A DNA stretch of 64,000 bases from Pyrrhosoma nymphula (Eukaryota > Arthropoda > Insecta > Odonata > Coenagrionidae). Position numbers and translations under genes: made by a program. Below the pieces are notes generated by a model. That model made no database searches and was not told the origin of the DNA. It worked only from the letters and a program-made list of their open reading frames with translations. The stretch spans positions 12,881,941-12,945,940 of the forward strand of contig OY754339.1 of assembly GCA_963573305.1 (NCBI GenBank), in the 5' to 3' direction. The first letter of the stretch is position 1. Every line of letters starts with the position of its first letter. This document shows positions 25,501 to 36,739 of the stretch, piece after piece.

Positions 25501-25954
25501 TACCTCAGAGTGAATGCGTTATGAATTCCGTGAAGTAACTCAAAGGAGCTTCGGCAATCTCCGCTTCTCATTCCGAGAAGGAGGCGAAGTCTTGGATGGT
25601 CTCGGTGAAGTCTTGGATGGTCTCGGAAAAGTCTCCGAATTGATTACTGGATCGCGTCCGTGAGCATCCGTGACTCGTCCGCGGTTTCGGAAAGTTTGAT
25701 TCCGAATTCTCGAGGGGAGGGAGGAGTTAATGGTTATACTTTTCGTGGGGCCTTTCTTTTCGTGGAACTGAGCGAAAGCGCCATGATAGCATTTTCATTA
25801 TTTTGAATTCTACGGTGACGAATGTTAAATTGAGTTTCGAACTTAGAATCCCTGTGTTGGCGACGCGAGTGTTTCAACCGATTGAGAATCCCAGTTGTGC
25901 CGCCGCCGCCATCCACGTCTCGAATGTGTTTTAAGTGCTGCTTTATGGGATGCT
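22556..25954. other. No gene recognised
   Basis: AT-rich to 24.2 kb, then GC/purine-rich (24.2-24.95 kb) with overlapping chance ORFs. A short 21-bp direct repeat (gaagtcttggatggtctcgg twice) lies at about 25586-25626 among many tctcgg/tccga words. No motif or splice chain is recognised. Confidence 0.5.
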
Positions 25955-26028
25955 CAGACGAAGTACTGCGCATCAAGTACTCGGCGCGAATACGGGAAGC
26001 CTGGAATTCCATTCCCGACAAAGAATCT
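25955..26028 (+). mobile_element. Degraded SINE B head
   Basis: agtactcggcgcgaata, then ggaattccattcccgacaaa align with the anticodon arm, T arm and acceptor strand of the SINE B head at 11394-11468. The D-arm side is too diverged to define. No body follows. Confidence 0.4.
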
Positions 26029-27517
26029 TTTTAACCGTCAATTTCGTGTTCCTCCTCGGCACTTGATTCTTGTGTGGAATGAAATTTTTTTATAACCCAA
26101 CTCCATATGTGGTCAAATGCGTTTCAGTCACTAAACCTTACTATAAATTAATTGCACTATTGGTTATTATTATCATTGGTGTAATCCACCGGTTTAGGTA
26201 GTTTTTCATTAGGAAAATAAGAACACTAGGTTTTTACGTCCAACGATTATTCATCCCGTCCATGAAACCTATTTTCTTTAATCCTCTTCCCCGCTTAGCA
26301 AAATCCGAATTGAGTTTATTGAAATTACATCCTCCTTATTTTTTGTTGGGAAGTGCATTAGATGACGCAGGCAGTATTTCTCTTAAGTGGGGAATAGTGT
26401 TTATGGAGGAGTTTTTATATCTATGAATTGGAATATTAGAGGAAATTGCATTTTTCTCTTATAGGTAAGAGTTTTTGTTAAATGAATCGTTTACTGCGTT
26501 TCACTTAAGCTAGTTTGTTCAAAATTGAGAATTAAAAACATGGTTTGAAAGATTGGGAGCGAAACAGATGCTAATTTTTAAACATGCAATCCAGATATAA
26601 TCAATTAAATACAGAGAAATGTTTCATCAACCTTTATGCGATATAGTATACTTGGTGTAGTGAGTATGTTATCTGCATGTGAATTCATAATGTTTGAAAT
26701 ATATCCAGTTTAAACATATAATGTTTATGTCTCAGATTATCCACAAATATATGAGCATAACTAATTTTGTTGAACCTTCTTCTGAGTATTCTTGACGACA
26801 TTTATTTTCAGAGCACTGCCCAACTGCAGCCAACCATTTTTATGTTATGATAAATCACTTTAATTTCTACAAAAAATAACGATGTTCCACTAAAAATCAA
26901 TTTCAGATTGAACTTAGCAGTAGGTAGTACAATGGGAACTTATGTTTGGGATATTGCTAAAAGACGGTATGATCAACCTGTTGTAGGATATAAATGAGTT
27001 TTTAAGTAAAATACGTTGAGCGTTGCTATGTAAAATTATTGAAGCGGCAAGAGAATTTTATTAAAGAATTTATACGGAATTGCAACATGAAGAGTGTATG
27101 TATAGTCCTTGCATTGTTCGGATTGGTAACATACAAAGCCTTGTGTTGTGTATTGCTGGGAGGATAGGTACGAGAGCTCAACAAATAAATATATGGAGTA
27201 GTTCTGAATGCGATGTCGTTGGAGTAAGTTTTCATTCACTTAACGAATTTCCCAATTGGTTCCCGACAGTAAAAAGTTAATAGAATCTTGGATTTAGCGC
27301 AAGTCAGCGCCTCATTTCTCTGACGACTCGAACGTTTCCTAACATTTATATTGGATGAAAAAATAGTGCGTAAATTTTGGTATACGGAGGGTAATATTGG
27401 TGCGTGAAGGTTTTTTTGATACCATAATACAAGTGAAAAGCCTTCAAAAAAGCGAGAATACAGGGATATGCGTCCATACATGACATCTAGCGGCGAAGCA
27501 TCGAATTACTACGAAGA

Positions 27518-27584
27518 GGGCGAAATATCTCGTCCAAAACAGCTAAAGAAGAGAAAAAGTAGAGAAGGACGAGATATCTCGCCC
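27518..27584. repeat. 18-bp inverted repeat with 31-nt loop
   Basis: gggcgaaatatctcgtcc at 27518-27535 is inverted as ggacgagatatctcgccc at 27567-27584, with one mismatch. It might be a small MITE core or a transcribed hairpin; nothing around it helps to decide. Confidence 0.75.
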
Positions 27585-28406
27585 GCGTCAGGGAAGGGTT
27601 TAAAGAGCAATATTTGGCGACCTTTAATGACAAAAGCATCTTCCAGCAAGAAGTCCAACAAGTGGGATTTGGAGCTTCCGCTGGGAGAAGCAAGAGCAAT
27701 ACTCCCCCCCACCTAGCTTCCGCGATCCCCCCCCTTTCCCTTACGATCAAACAAGTGTGTGTCCCGGAGGAAAATCAAATATCCCTCGTAGGGAACAAAG
27801 GAATCCGGGGAAGCGACATGTCGCAGCTCCTGCATGGCACCCGATTATAACATCTAAGCTTATGGCAATTTGCTTAAGGTTATGGGCTCCATAATGAATC
27901 AACATAGGAATTCATATTTCAAATCGATTTGGCAAAAGTAACGGGTCTCTAGTGACTCAGCAGTGGTCCTCCCGACCATCGAACCCTGAGGCCACCTCAC
28001 GATATCACAGATTGGACGTCCGTTAGTGCGTCGTCAGCGGCCGCAACTCTTTTCCTCTTCTAAAAATTCAAAGGCCGTGCTTTGGAGTCACTCTGTCGCG
28101 TCAAGTAACACGAGCGACGTTCTGGAGCGAAATTCTTTTTCCATGATGTGAACAGGGATCGGATTTATTGGTTAAAATAGGTTAAAAAGTCAATCCTTTG
28201 TGTATATTGATTCCTCCGCCGCGGTAGAAGACTTCATCCCCTGAAGAAAAACTACCAATGAGAAAATAATGTCAGATGATTCACAAAAAAACATGCACAC
28301 TTCACGAAACATCGGCACTGCACTGAAGGAATGCGGATGGATTCCACTGGAGAAAACTCCCAGCGCGGTATCGAGGAAGTCGCCAGCCGAAGCTCAACCC
28401 ATATCA

Positions 28407-28661
28407 GATAGGGTCCAGCCCAAAAGAGCTCCGGAACCGTCACAGAATACGTTGAGGAGCCAATTAGGCTCCGGAGACTTCTCTAGCTCCTTTTCCGGAG
28501 CATCTTTAGATGCTGACTTCGCAGTGTTTGAAGCGTAATGAAGCTCCTTTTCCCAGATAGACTCCGGAGCTTTCCATTACGGAATACGAACGGGAGGCAA
28601 GAGCTAAGTATTTAAGCTCTTTTTGCCAGAAAGCTCCGGAGCTTCTTGTTACAGAAAATAC
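28407..28661 (+). repeat. Imperfect local repeats built on (A)GCTCCGGAGCT
   Basis: Two clear units (28543-28590 and 28616-28661) share gctc-tttt-ccaga-ag-ctccggagctt-ttac-gaa-atac. A more diverged unit ends near 28450, and two more tccgga palindromes fall between. The palindrome itself is perfect at 28632. Confidence 0.55.
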
Positions 28662-29370
28662 CCCCTTGTGATGTTCTCTTAGCGTTTCAAATAACGCAGT
28701 TCTATTAGTTGGACTCAAATGCGTTAATTTTTATATTTTTTTTTCTTTTTATCGCCTCGTCTGTCACTTCGGAGGAGGCTCATCCCTCTTCGTTTTCACT
28801 TTCTACCGCTGCGCTCATCATGTTGTATCTTTCCCGAAGATCAATTTTCCGCGTGGTACGGAAATAGACTTCCCTTTTTTTAAATATATATAACTGCCTC
28901 GTGTGCCTATTCAGCCTATCCGTACCTAAAAATGACATATTTCACAAGACTGCGCACGACCAGGCACACCACATCTAATTCTTGATAGCAGATAGTGAAT
29001 AGGCTTAATATTCGGTAGCGATATTCTTTTATTCGCACAAATTAAAAGTAAACTTCCTTCTGGGTAACACCGGTATGTCATTAAAAATTCATTCAAATGA
29101 CCATGCTCTTATTACCGACACCTTTCCCGTAACAATGAGAGCTGTAAGATGTATTCCCACACAAGCCACGGTAATTTCGGGACAGAGGCGTCTATTTATA
29201 CGCGCGTAGAGGAAAACTCTAGTTTCCCTGGGCCTCCTGCCATTAGCTCCTCTGGGAATCTCTTGGATTCCTATGTTTACTCGGTGCGTCGTAGACCACG
29301 GAGCCGAGGAGTCCGCCTCCTTATAATACACGATCGTTCAGTAGAGAAGTTCCCACGGGTCGTCTTTTCT

Positions 29371-30276
29371 GGGGGGGTTATTTAGTAATCTCACCTTTTT
29401 AGTGACTCTTAGTGGAAAGGCGGGAGATCCGTTTCCCTCTCTTAATGATCGGCTCACGAACGGTTCGTGAATTGTCGAAGCTTCAATTACCTTATATCAA
29501 ATTAAAGATGCCGAGACTAGCGAATACCCAGATTGCTCAACATCTTACGGAAGATATCTTAACACTGTACATACCACGAAAATCTAAATACGGTCAATAC
29601 TACAAGCGACTTGTAAGCGATCACTCAATATTTAAAAAAAATCAAGTGCATCTAATTAGTGTTCGATTCAAAAGCATGGGAAATATCTACCAAGAACGTA
29701 GATTTTAAGACAATATTTGTTAAAATTATGAAATTATGGTATAAATAACTAAATTTCATTCTCCATACACTGGCGGATAGGCACACGAAAACAAAGGTAT
29801 CAGCAACATTGTTTGGGAAATATTGATACGAAACATATACACAGATAATTCAAGCAAATAATAACATAAGAATTTCAAACAAAGCATACCTTTAAGTGCC
29901 CAATATATTGGAGTTGAAAATGCTGAGGTTCTTCGCGTTGTGCAAATGACAACAATACGATTTAAAATCGTTTGTATCTTTCGCGCCCTTGTTTATTTTC
30001 CAACTCAAGATTCAAGTGGAAACGATGGTGGCTCCATGTCACGTTCTTTATGACAGGTGAGATGAAACTAATGGTAGGCGGAGATAATGAAACGGATCAA
30101 GAGTCGAAAGATACGGATCAGAGCGGATGAATCGTCTAAAAGACCAGCACATGACCGGCAGTTCACCGCTTGGGATCCGAAGATGGTCACGCCGCCTGGG
30201 TGGCGGAGTTTAACTACGAAAAAGTGACATTTTATGACGTATTCTCGCTTAATTGAGATTACAAAATAACCCCCCA
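29371..30276. mobile_element. TIR element family F (copy 1, long form)
   Basis: The ends are GGGGGTTATTTAGTAATCTC on the left and, read inward, GGGGGTTATTTTGTAATCTC on the right. Sub-terminal blocks (ggcgggagatccgtttccct, taatgatcggctcacga, gaaacgatggtggctcc, acaggtgagatg, gatccgaagatggtcacgcc, ctgggtggcgga) recur in order in copy 2 at 57200-57577. Copy 1 has about 520 bp of extra internal sequence (29465-30000). No transposase domain is recognised in it, and no target duplication is clear. Confidence 0.7.
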
Positions 30277-30583
30277 GGTCCTGGGACTCGTTCGCTCACT
30301 TGCGGGGGTACTTTCGTACACCCGACTTGCGGTTGACATAGGTTTGGTCTGTTATGATCAATCCGCTGTGAGCATGCTCAGCGGATTAATCACAACAGCC
30401 CAGCAACACGATTATTCAATCAAACATCATCAATGGTTCGGCAATTCTTAGTGAATTTTGCACCCGGGGAGAAAGATGATGGATTAATTCTAGCCGCAGC
30501 TATTTTTCTCATTGCACACTCTTTCATCTTCTCATCTCCCGCGTTTTTAAAAGTGCCCTGTCACCACATTGTTGCGGTAGTTA

Positions 30584-32312
30584 CGAGAGGGTACCCAAAA
30601 ATACCCGGGATTTTCTTTTTTATTATTATTACTAGTGAAGGTGACCGTTGAATATCAACGGGTAGGAAAAAAAATCAACATTGCGCGTGACTGCGTACTA
30701 CGTCAACTTTTTCGATGAAATTTACTAAACATTTTCCCATTTAATATAAAAAACAAAATTTCGATTTATCATTTAAAATATTATCATTTATATTGATTGT
30801 ATTATACCATTCATATATTTTTTAGTGCAAAGAATCATCGAGACAATGGATATTTACACGGAATCTCGACTTAAACAATGAGTATGGTCGTCATGGGTAC
30901 GATGACTCAAAAACGCTAAAATATTGCGAAAAATCGTTATGTTTCAGCAAACATTTCGGAATTTGGACCGGAATACAAAATTTGATTGAATAAATTAAAA
31001 TATTTATTTTCTTCCTATTGGTACCTTTCCCAGTAACAGAAAACCATTATTTATAATTTAATTTTGTAAATAAGAAAAGGTCTGCAGCAAAATGAAGATT
31101 CAGTTTCTCGTGTATTTCTTGTGCGAAAGTTACTGACATATATATACACAACGGTGATTATTATAGTAGACTCGTTCCCTTTTCAAAAGTCATCATTCAA
31201 TATATTCAGCATTTTCATCAAAAATTCTGACATTCAATTTTAAAATAATACAAACATATTGAAAATTCTGCAATTTGTAAAAAAATATTTCCATACGAAT
31301 CCTTTCATGCACGCCCCTTTGGTTTCATTTTCAGTCACATTTGGTCCTAAATGTTGAGATGGCACAAACATTTTGGTTTCACTTATGCTTGTATAATTAA
31401 TAAAACTATATGACTTAAAAAGTTTTTATATTTTTTAAATTAATTTATGTATCTATTTTTGTACAAAAACCTTCAATCCCCTTCAAAGTACTTCAATTTA
31501 CAGCTGATACATTTGTCCAATCTTTTGTTCCATTGTTCAAATCATTTTTGAAGAACGTCTTTTTTGATGTTTGATAGAACCTCCCACGTTTTATTCTTCA
31601 CATCATTCACATCAGCGAAACGCTTTTCTTTCGTGTCCCACTTCATTCCTGGGAACAAAAAAAGTCGCACTGAGCTAAATCAAGGTGTATTAGTGGGTTG
31701 GGAAAGGGAGTCATGCCGTTGTTTGTTGAAAATTGGAACACTGAGGGAGCTGTGTGAGATGGTGCATTGTCATGGTGGAAACACCAGTTACCGATCTACC
31801 ATTCGGCCCTTTTTTTACCTATAACTGTCGCGCGATCTTTTTAGAACCTCCAAGTAAAAACCATGGTTAACAGTTTGACCTTGTGTAATGAATTCCGAAT
31901 GCACCACCCCTCTCACATCGAGAAAAACGAGCATTTCCTTTTTTCTTGACTTCACTTGACGAAATCGATATTTCGCCTTTTTGAAAACAGGAAAACCACT
32001 CATACACTTGAGTTTTTCCTTTCGCAGGACGCTTGTAAACAGTTTTAAACATTACAAGAGTTTCTGCGGCGTTTTTCCCAAGTAGGAAACAAAACTTCAC
32101 GGCCGCATGTTGTTCATTCAAGCCCGCCATGACAAAAAAAGAGGATAGGGCGAAACAACATTCATGAAAAAATTCACACTTTCCCTAGTTACGCCGTTTG
32201 GCTAACTTACACGGAAAATTCACTTGAAAACTTCCCTGCGGGGAAACCTCGTACTGTTACAGGAACTCTGACCGCCACAATACGACTCCGGTTACTTTTG
32301 GGTACCCCCTAG
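30584..32312 (-). mobile_element. Degraded mariner element
   Basis: Left end C-GAGAGGGTACCCAAAAATA and right end read inward C-TAGGGGGTACCCAAAAGTA form the terminal inverted repeats (matching over about 20 bp to CCGG). Each is flanked by the TA dinucleotide (30582-30583 and 32313-32314) that mariner elements duplicate. The transposase relic lies on the minus strand at the right. About 890 bp of AT-rich sequence between the coding end and the left terminus is longer than usual and may be a later insertion. A lone related terminus sits at 55762. Confidence 0.8.
31480..32130 (-). pseudogene. Mariner transposase relic, centre deleted
   Basis: From the ATG at 32130 the frame encodes MAGLNEQHAAVKFCFLLGKN, AETLVMFKTVYK and GKTQVYEWFSCFQKGEISIS, the N-terminal paired-type helix-turn-helix of mariner transposases. 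It then jumps to a KEMLVFLDVRGVVHSEFITQ stretch and GQTVNHGFYLEVLKR in a second frame. The roughly 110-130 residues that normally lie between, including the first catalytic aspartate (the tDE-W-Y region), are missing. The C-terminal part has several stops and ends near 31485. It cannot be functional. Confidence 0.85.
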
Positions 32313-32614
32313 TATGCCGAGCATCAGTATTTCAAAAGTAATTAAAAAATGTACTAAAATTTTTCGGGAATAGATACCATCATATCGCCCCATGTTTCTG
32401 CCTTTCTCTCAGGCATATATATAAAGGGTCCAGTCCAATACCTCTCTCATAAACCTTATAGAACTTTCCCTTCCTTCTCACCGCCATACAGGCTTACTCA
32501 CTAAATTCGTTGGCATTGAAACTACGCCTTGACTAAATCTATCGTGATCAATTTGCTTCGTTTTTTCCACTAGCTGAGTCGCGTATCTCAACATCCCCTT
32601 TCTGTCCCCTTAAT

Positions 32615-32905
32615 TTTCTAGGGTGGACCTTTATGATTTAATCACGATTTCATTCAAGCCTCTATTCAGTGTCCTAATTTGCTCTTTCGCACTCTCGTAT
32701 TCGGATTTTATCACCCTAGAGATTGTTTCTAGATAATTAGCCCTCTTTCCCTCTGTCTACCCCTGTTTCCAAACCAAAGGCTGTTATTAGCTCCTCCCAA
32801 TTCTCTTCCAGCTCCGCACGCCGACGCCTATCCCTATATTCCTGGTTCGCCTGATGACGCCTATTCCCTTTCTTCCTGATTCTCCCTCCTTTTTCTGTTC
32901 TGCTC
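32615..32905 (-). pseudogene. Frame-broken coding relic with basic-helix-loop-helix-like pattern
   Basis: The minus strand reads RKKGNRRHQANQEYRDRRRR, then AELEENWEELITAFGLE. After one frameshift near 32735 it reads ANYLETISRVIKSEYESAKE, QIRTLNRGL and a stop near 32633. A basic NxxxRDRR segment, an amphipathic helix, a short loop and a second helix running into heptad-like leucines fit a bHLH or similar DNA-binding dimer. I do not recognise the family. The frameshifts and lack of an intact start argue for a decayed transposon or gene copy. Confidence 0.35.
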
Positions 32906-34141
32906 AGCTAAGTATTCCATCATGGCCCTCGAACCCTAGGGAATTTGCGCAGATCGCATCGGAACCGACGGCCATGGACCTCGCTTCCCCACCATCTGAC
33001 TCCAGGGCCAGACCCGATTCTCCTTGCCTCTCCTTGCCCTCCTCCACATGTTCATTGGAATGGGAAAGGGTGATTGCCCCCCTTGATTACATAAATCGAT
33101 ATTTTATACATATATATGTTTACATGAATACCCGGTTTCACAATACCACGGAGCGCAGGAACCAATCCGGACTAAAGTGTTTCATATTCCGATCGGAGTC
33201 GGTGGGTCACCCAAAAAAGGAAATCGGGTGCCATAAAGAAACGAAACTCCTACAATTATTTATATTTTTCACAGAAAAGGAAAATATTCTACGTATTTGC
33301 ACCCCAAATGATTATAACATAAAAAAATGGACAAAGCCATTAAAAAAACATAAAATGGCGGAAAAAATTTATATTTTTTCAGCCAAAAAATATAATGAAT
33401 CAAAAACATTATAACCAACCGAAAATTAATAAAACTCCATAAAAATGCCATGCGGCTAAAAACATATATATGTTTGTGTCTTTAGCATTTAGTTGTTTTG
33501 AAGCTTTTTGTTTGTTCGTAGTTTTAAGTTTCGCTTCCACACAAGCGCACTACTCGACCCCATGTTTTTATCTCCCGTCATCGTTTTCCCTTCCATCAAA
33601 ACGACTTGTAGTAGAGGTGAGCTCTGTTCACTGGCACAGTCTTCGGCGCACCAACCACTTGCGATCGAAAAGAAACTCTCGCAGTAAAGACGACAGGATC
33701 CGAATTTTGGGGGCTATAGTACAAAAGGGATTGCATTCCCCTAAACCGATGCGATAATCCTTCACGTTAATTTAACCCCCTAAAAACAAACACTATTGAT
33801 ATACCTTGCAGATGGAGCATCGGTATATGCTTTGTGAGCAAGTACTTCACCGATTTTTCCTAGAATTTCCGGCGTAAAGTAAGTCTTGGGTCGTAGTCAC
33901 CCAAGCATTTGAATCTTGAAGCATGAAGTCTTCACTTTTTGAGACCAATTAGCTATTCATAGGATACTCTTCAACTGATGTTGGGTTTTTTTGTCAACAC
34001 ATTCATCATATTTACATCTCACCAACCCAGCCATTTTGATATTTTAATTCGTGATCCATTTCTTATTTTATCTCTAAACACAGTTGTTTTTTGGGGGTAT
34101 TCTCCATAAAAAATAAAAATAAAAAAGGCAGGCAAAACGCT
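32906..34141. other. No gene recognised
   Basis: A plus-strand frame at 32854-33414 (186 codons) overlaps the relic above on the opposite strand. Its second half is AT-rich with lysine-rich content and no motif, so I treat it as chance. The rest is AT-rich. Confidence 0.45.
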
Positions 34142-34740
34142 TCAAAACTCAATAACATTTTCTGGAGTAAATATCTCTGACCAGTCATATTTTTCCAGCT
34201 CATATCTGAAATTTTTAAAGTTGGTTTCACTGATATTTCTATAGGTTTTATGTTTGGTTTCTTTCACCAAAGTTTGGAAAGCGTGAAAATTGATTTCCAA
34301 AGCATGATGATCAGAAATACCTGGATCATTAACTGAAAAATACACTTGGCAAGATCAACGTTACTTATAACGTTATCGATTATGGTTGTAGCAGTCTCTG
34401 TTACTCTTGAAGGTTTGTCAATTAGAGATTACGGGTTATGTGACTAGACCATATTGGTGGTACAGTTTTTAAAATGTAATTTCTCTCATGAAAATAATTT
34501 TTAAGTCCCCACCAGTGACTACTCTTGTACTTTCTTAAATTTCTGAATTTCCAACTTTTTCAATAAATGAGTTGAAGCAGCCCAATGGCGATCGATACAA
34601 TGAAATGATTCAGATTTGTTCAACTTTCACCTTCAAATTAATTCCAACACTTTCACTGAACTCATTTACGCTCAGTTTTTGAGTGTGAAGCAAATAGCGA
34701 GTTTCTCGCAAAAATCGCAACCCCATCATTTTTTATAGAC
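34142..34740 (-). pseudogene. Decayed LINE endonuclease fragment
   Basis: The minus strand retains, across several stops and frames, YRSPLGCFNSFIEKV, VVTGGDLKIIF, YGLVT, then PGISDHHALEINFHAF and NISETNFKNFRYELEKYDWS. The series YRsP-G-f...le, GGD.N-like, GlsDHHa and a following YsWs-type segment is the C-terminal half of the apurinic-type endonuclease of Jockey-related non-LTR retrotransposons. The DFN motif is altered (GGDLKI). It is frameshifted and truncated on both sides. Confidence 0.75.
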
Positions 34741-34770
34741 CAATTTCCAAAAAAAACGAATTTTGATATT

Positions 34771-34872
34771 GTTGACTTGGTAGCTGAACTGGTGAAAGCG
34801 CGAAATCGAGGGATCCGGGTTCGAATTCCGGTTAAGGCGAATGTTTTTTTTTGTGGAACATCGCATTTTTAT
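34771..34872 (+). mobile_element. SINE family B (copy 2, deleted head)
   Basis: ttggtagctgaactggtgaa, cgcgaaatcgagggatccgg, gttcgaattccggttaaggc and gtggaacatcgca match SINE B, with about 8 bp of the anticodon arm (actcggcg) deleted. It sits beside the LINE endonuclease fragment; no target duplication is seen. Confidence 0.75.
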
Positions 34873-35780
34873 AGACCTTATACATGTATTGGTAAATGGT
34901 TGTAAATTTATACCCAGACATACATAGGTTTTTTGGATACTTTATATACTTTTAATTAACCAATTCTCGCTAATACATGAACATCAGGTTGTCTGTAATC
35001 AAGGAACACTTCAATTTCATGGATCTTGTTTCTCAAGAATTGAACATTTCATAATATAACGCGTGTGAACATGCATTGTACGCAAATGCACGCATTCGTT
35101 TTATAAATAAGTAATTTTGTATTTAGCTGGAAATATTTTCTAATGAACCGATTAATTAACCCATAGGTTTCCGAATACCATTTTTTTAAACCAGCTAAAC
35201 ACACAATCAGGAGAACTAATGGACAAATTTTCCAATGATTGCGATTGGTGCATCTGGCTAACACTTCTGATAGGGTTCGCATTTCAGTCAAGCCAAATGA
35301 TTTTTTTCTAATTGCGATTTTCACCCTCTTTGGTGTAGAACTAATTGAGTCGTTCATTTGTTGCACGAAAGGGAGAGGATATGAGAACATTACAGTCCTC
35401 ATACCATACCTCAATAGAGGAAAGCACTATAAAAAGGTTGTACCTTTCACAAGTCACAGAATTTTTTCAACTTTTCCGACTCAGTCTATGCTAATTTCCT
35501 CAGCAAATCAGACGTTAGATCGCATTTCTGGAGAACCTGCTCATTTTAGTTTTAAATAGAAGGGAAAAGTGGACCAGGGTTAGCTTCTTCTTCGATGGCT
35601 CTAGATGAAAATTTTGATGCAGCTCTCAAAACATCTGAGGTGGGGACATCAGGAACAGCGAGCCAGAAGAGAAAAGTAAGCGCTACAGACATCTTGAAAA
35701 TAAACTTGAGATCTTTGACGCAAGGGGTGAAAAAAATTAAAACATTTCTCTTCTCTTGAAAGCATTAAATACGATTCCAC
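34873..35780. other. No gene recognised
   Basis: About 0.9 kb AT-rich DNA. A 121-codon minus-strand frame (35049-35414) and a 106-codon plus-strand frame (35239-35559) overlap each other and have no recognisable domain. Confidence 0.5.
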
Positions 35781-35785
35781 CAGCG

Positions 35786-35823
35786 CACAGTGGGCTCAAA
35801 TCGAAAATCGCCGGACAAAAGTC
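35786..35823 (+). promoter_or_regulatory. RSS-like transposon end, left (heptamer-22-nonamer)
   Basis: CACAGTG at 35786-35792 equals the consensus heptamer of V(D)J recombination signal sequences. After a 22-bp spacer, ACAAAAGTC at 35815-35823 matches seven of nine bases of the consensus nonamer ACAAAAACC. It is probably the transposase recognition end. The heptamer and spacing are seen; binding is inference from Transib/RAG relatedness. Confidence 0.7.
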
Positions 35824-36739
35824 CAAAATTGCTTTTTTGGAGATAACGTCTTGAAACTTGGTACATATACACACAATTGATTAGTGATTATGGAATGGTA
35901 AGCCATTTTCCATAGGTCTTACCCGTTACTTAGATACAGAGCCTCAAACACGACCAAATTTCCTAAAAAGCGCCCGCTCTCATTTTTCTTCGAAAATCTT
36001 AAACGTTGAGCAGATATAGGAGTAATGGAAGGATTTACATGAAATAAAAAACATTACCATTTGTAAACAGGGTACTTTACCTATACTATGCCTAACTTTC
36101 AGACATATTTGCTCATATTTGAGTCCTATTATGTCACAAAATGGCGGGCCCTTTTTTTTAGACAAAATCGTACATAAAGTAGACAATATAATCCTTATTC
36201 GGAAAATGGTCTCTGGGATACTTCATTAAAGTATAAACTAAACATATTTCTAGATTATTCCGTAAAAATATTTCAAAAAAGTTTGCGACGCCGAGAATAA
36301 ACTCGATTTTTAGATCGCGCGTCGCGGCCCGGCTCCGCGCAGCGGGACGTGGAAATACAGTGACTCCGTTCGATTGTTCAAGTTGTGTGGACATTAACTC
36401 CTCGAATCCAACTTTTCCGGGCTATGCATGTTGTCACTGATTTCTAAAGATTCTAAACGGAAGATTTTGTGAGGATATTGGATCGAGAGAATGGATCAGT
36501 GCACGCGTAACTGCGGTACATTTGTTTTTCTTTGGATAATTTTCGGAATCATACTGCAAATTATGAACGTCTTTCAACTCATAAAAAGAATGCGGGTTAT
36601 CGGGGTATCATGCATGTTTTCCATAAAAAAGGTAACATTAGGGTTCCCTTCTTTCCCTTCACCCTCTCCTCCCCCACCCCGAATAACACCCTCCGCCTTT
36701 ACTCCCAGAGGGTGGCGCGAAAAGGAACGATTTATGACA
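35786..36739 (+). repeat. Left terminal inverted arm of the Transib element (954 bp)
   Basis: Reverse complement of 39408-40360. By eye the arms differ at very few places: an 8- versus 7-base T run near 36152 and one substitution near 36730. A CG-rich block (36315-36350, gcgcgtcgcggcccggctcc) and a C-rich tract (36648-36690) lie inside. The plus-strand frame beginning at 36491 is copied inversely in the other arm and is a by-product of the duplication. Confidence 0.95.

Larger units (their letters stand above)
26029..29370. other. No gene recognised; contains a small hairpin and a CTCCGGAG-rich cluster
   Basis: AT-rich to 27.4 kb. An 18-bp hairpin lies at 27518-27584 and a repetitive block at 28407-28661. 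A plus-strand frame of 89 codons at 28269-28538 overlaps that block and has no recognisable domain. Confidence 0.5.

Noticed and set aside
32854..33414. 186-codon plus-strand ORF
   Set aside because: It lies opposite the bHLH-like relic in its first part, is AT-driven and Lys/Ile-rich in its second, and has no motif.
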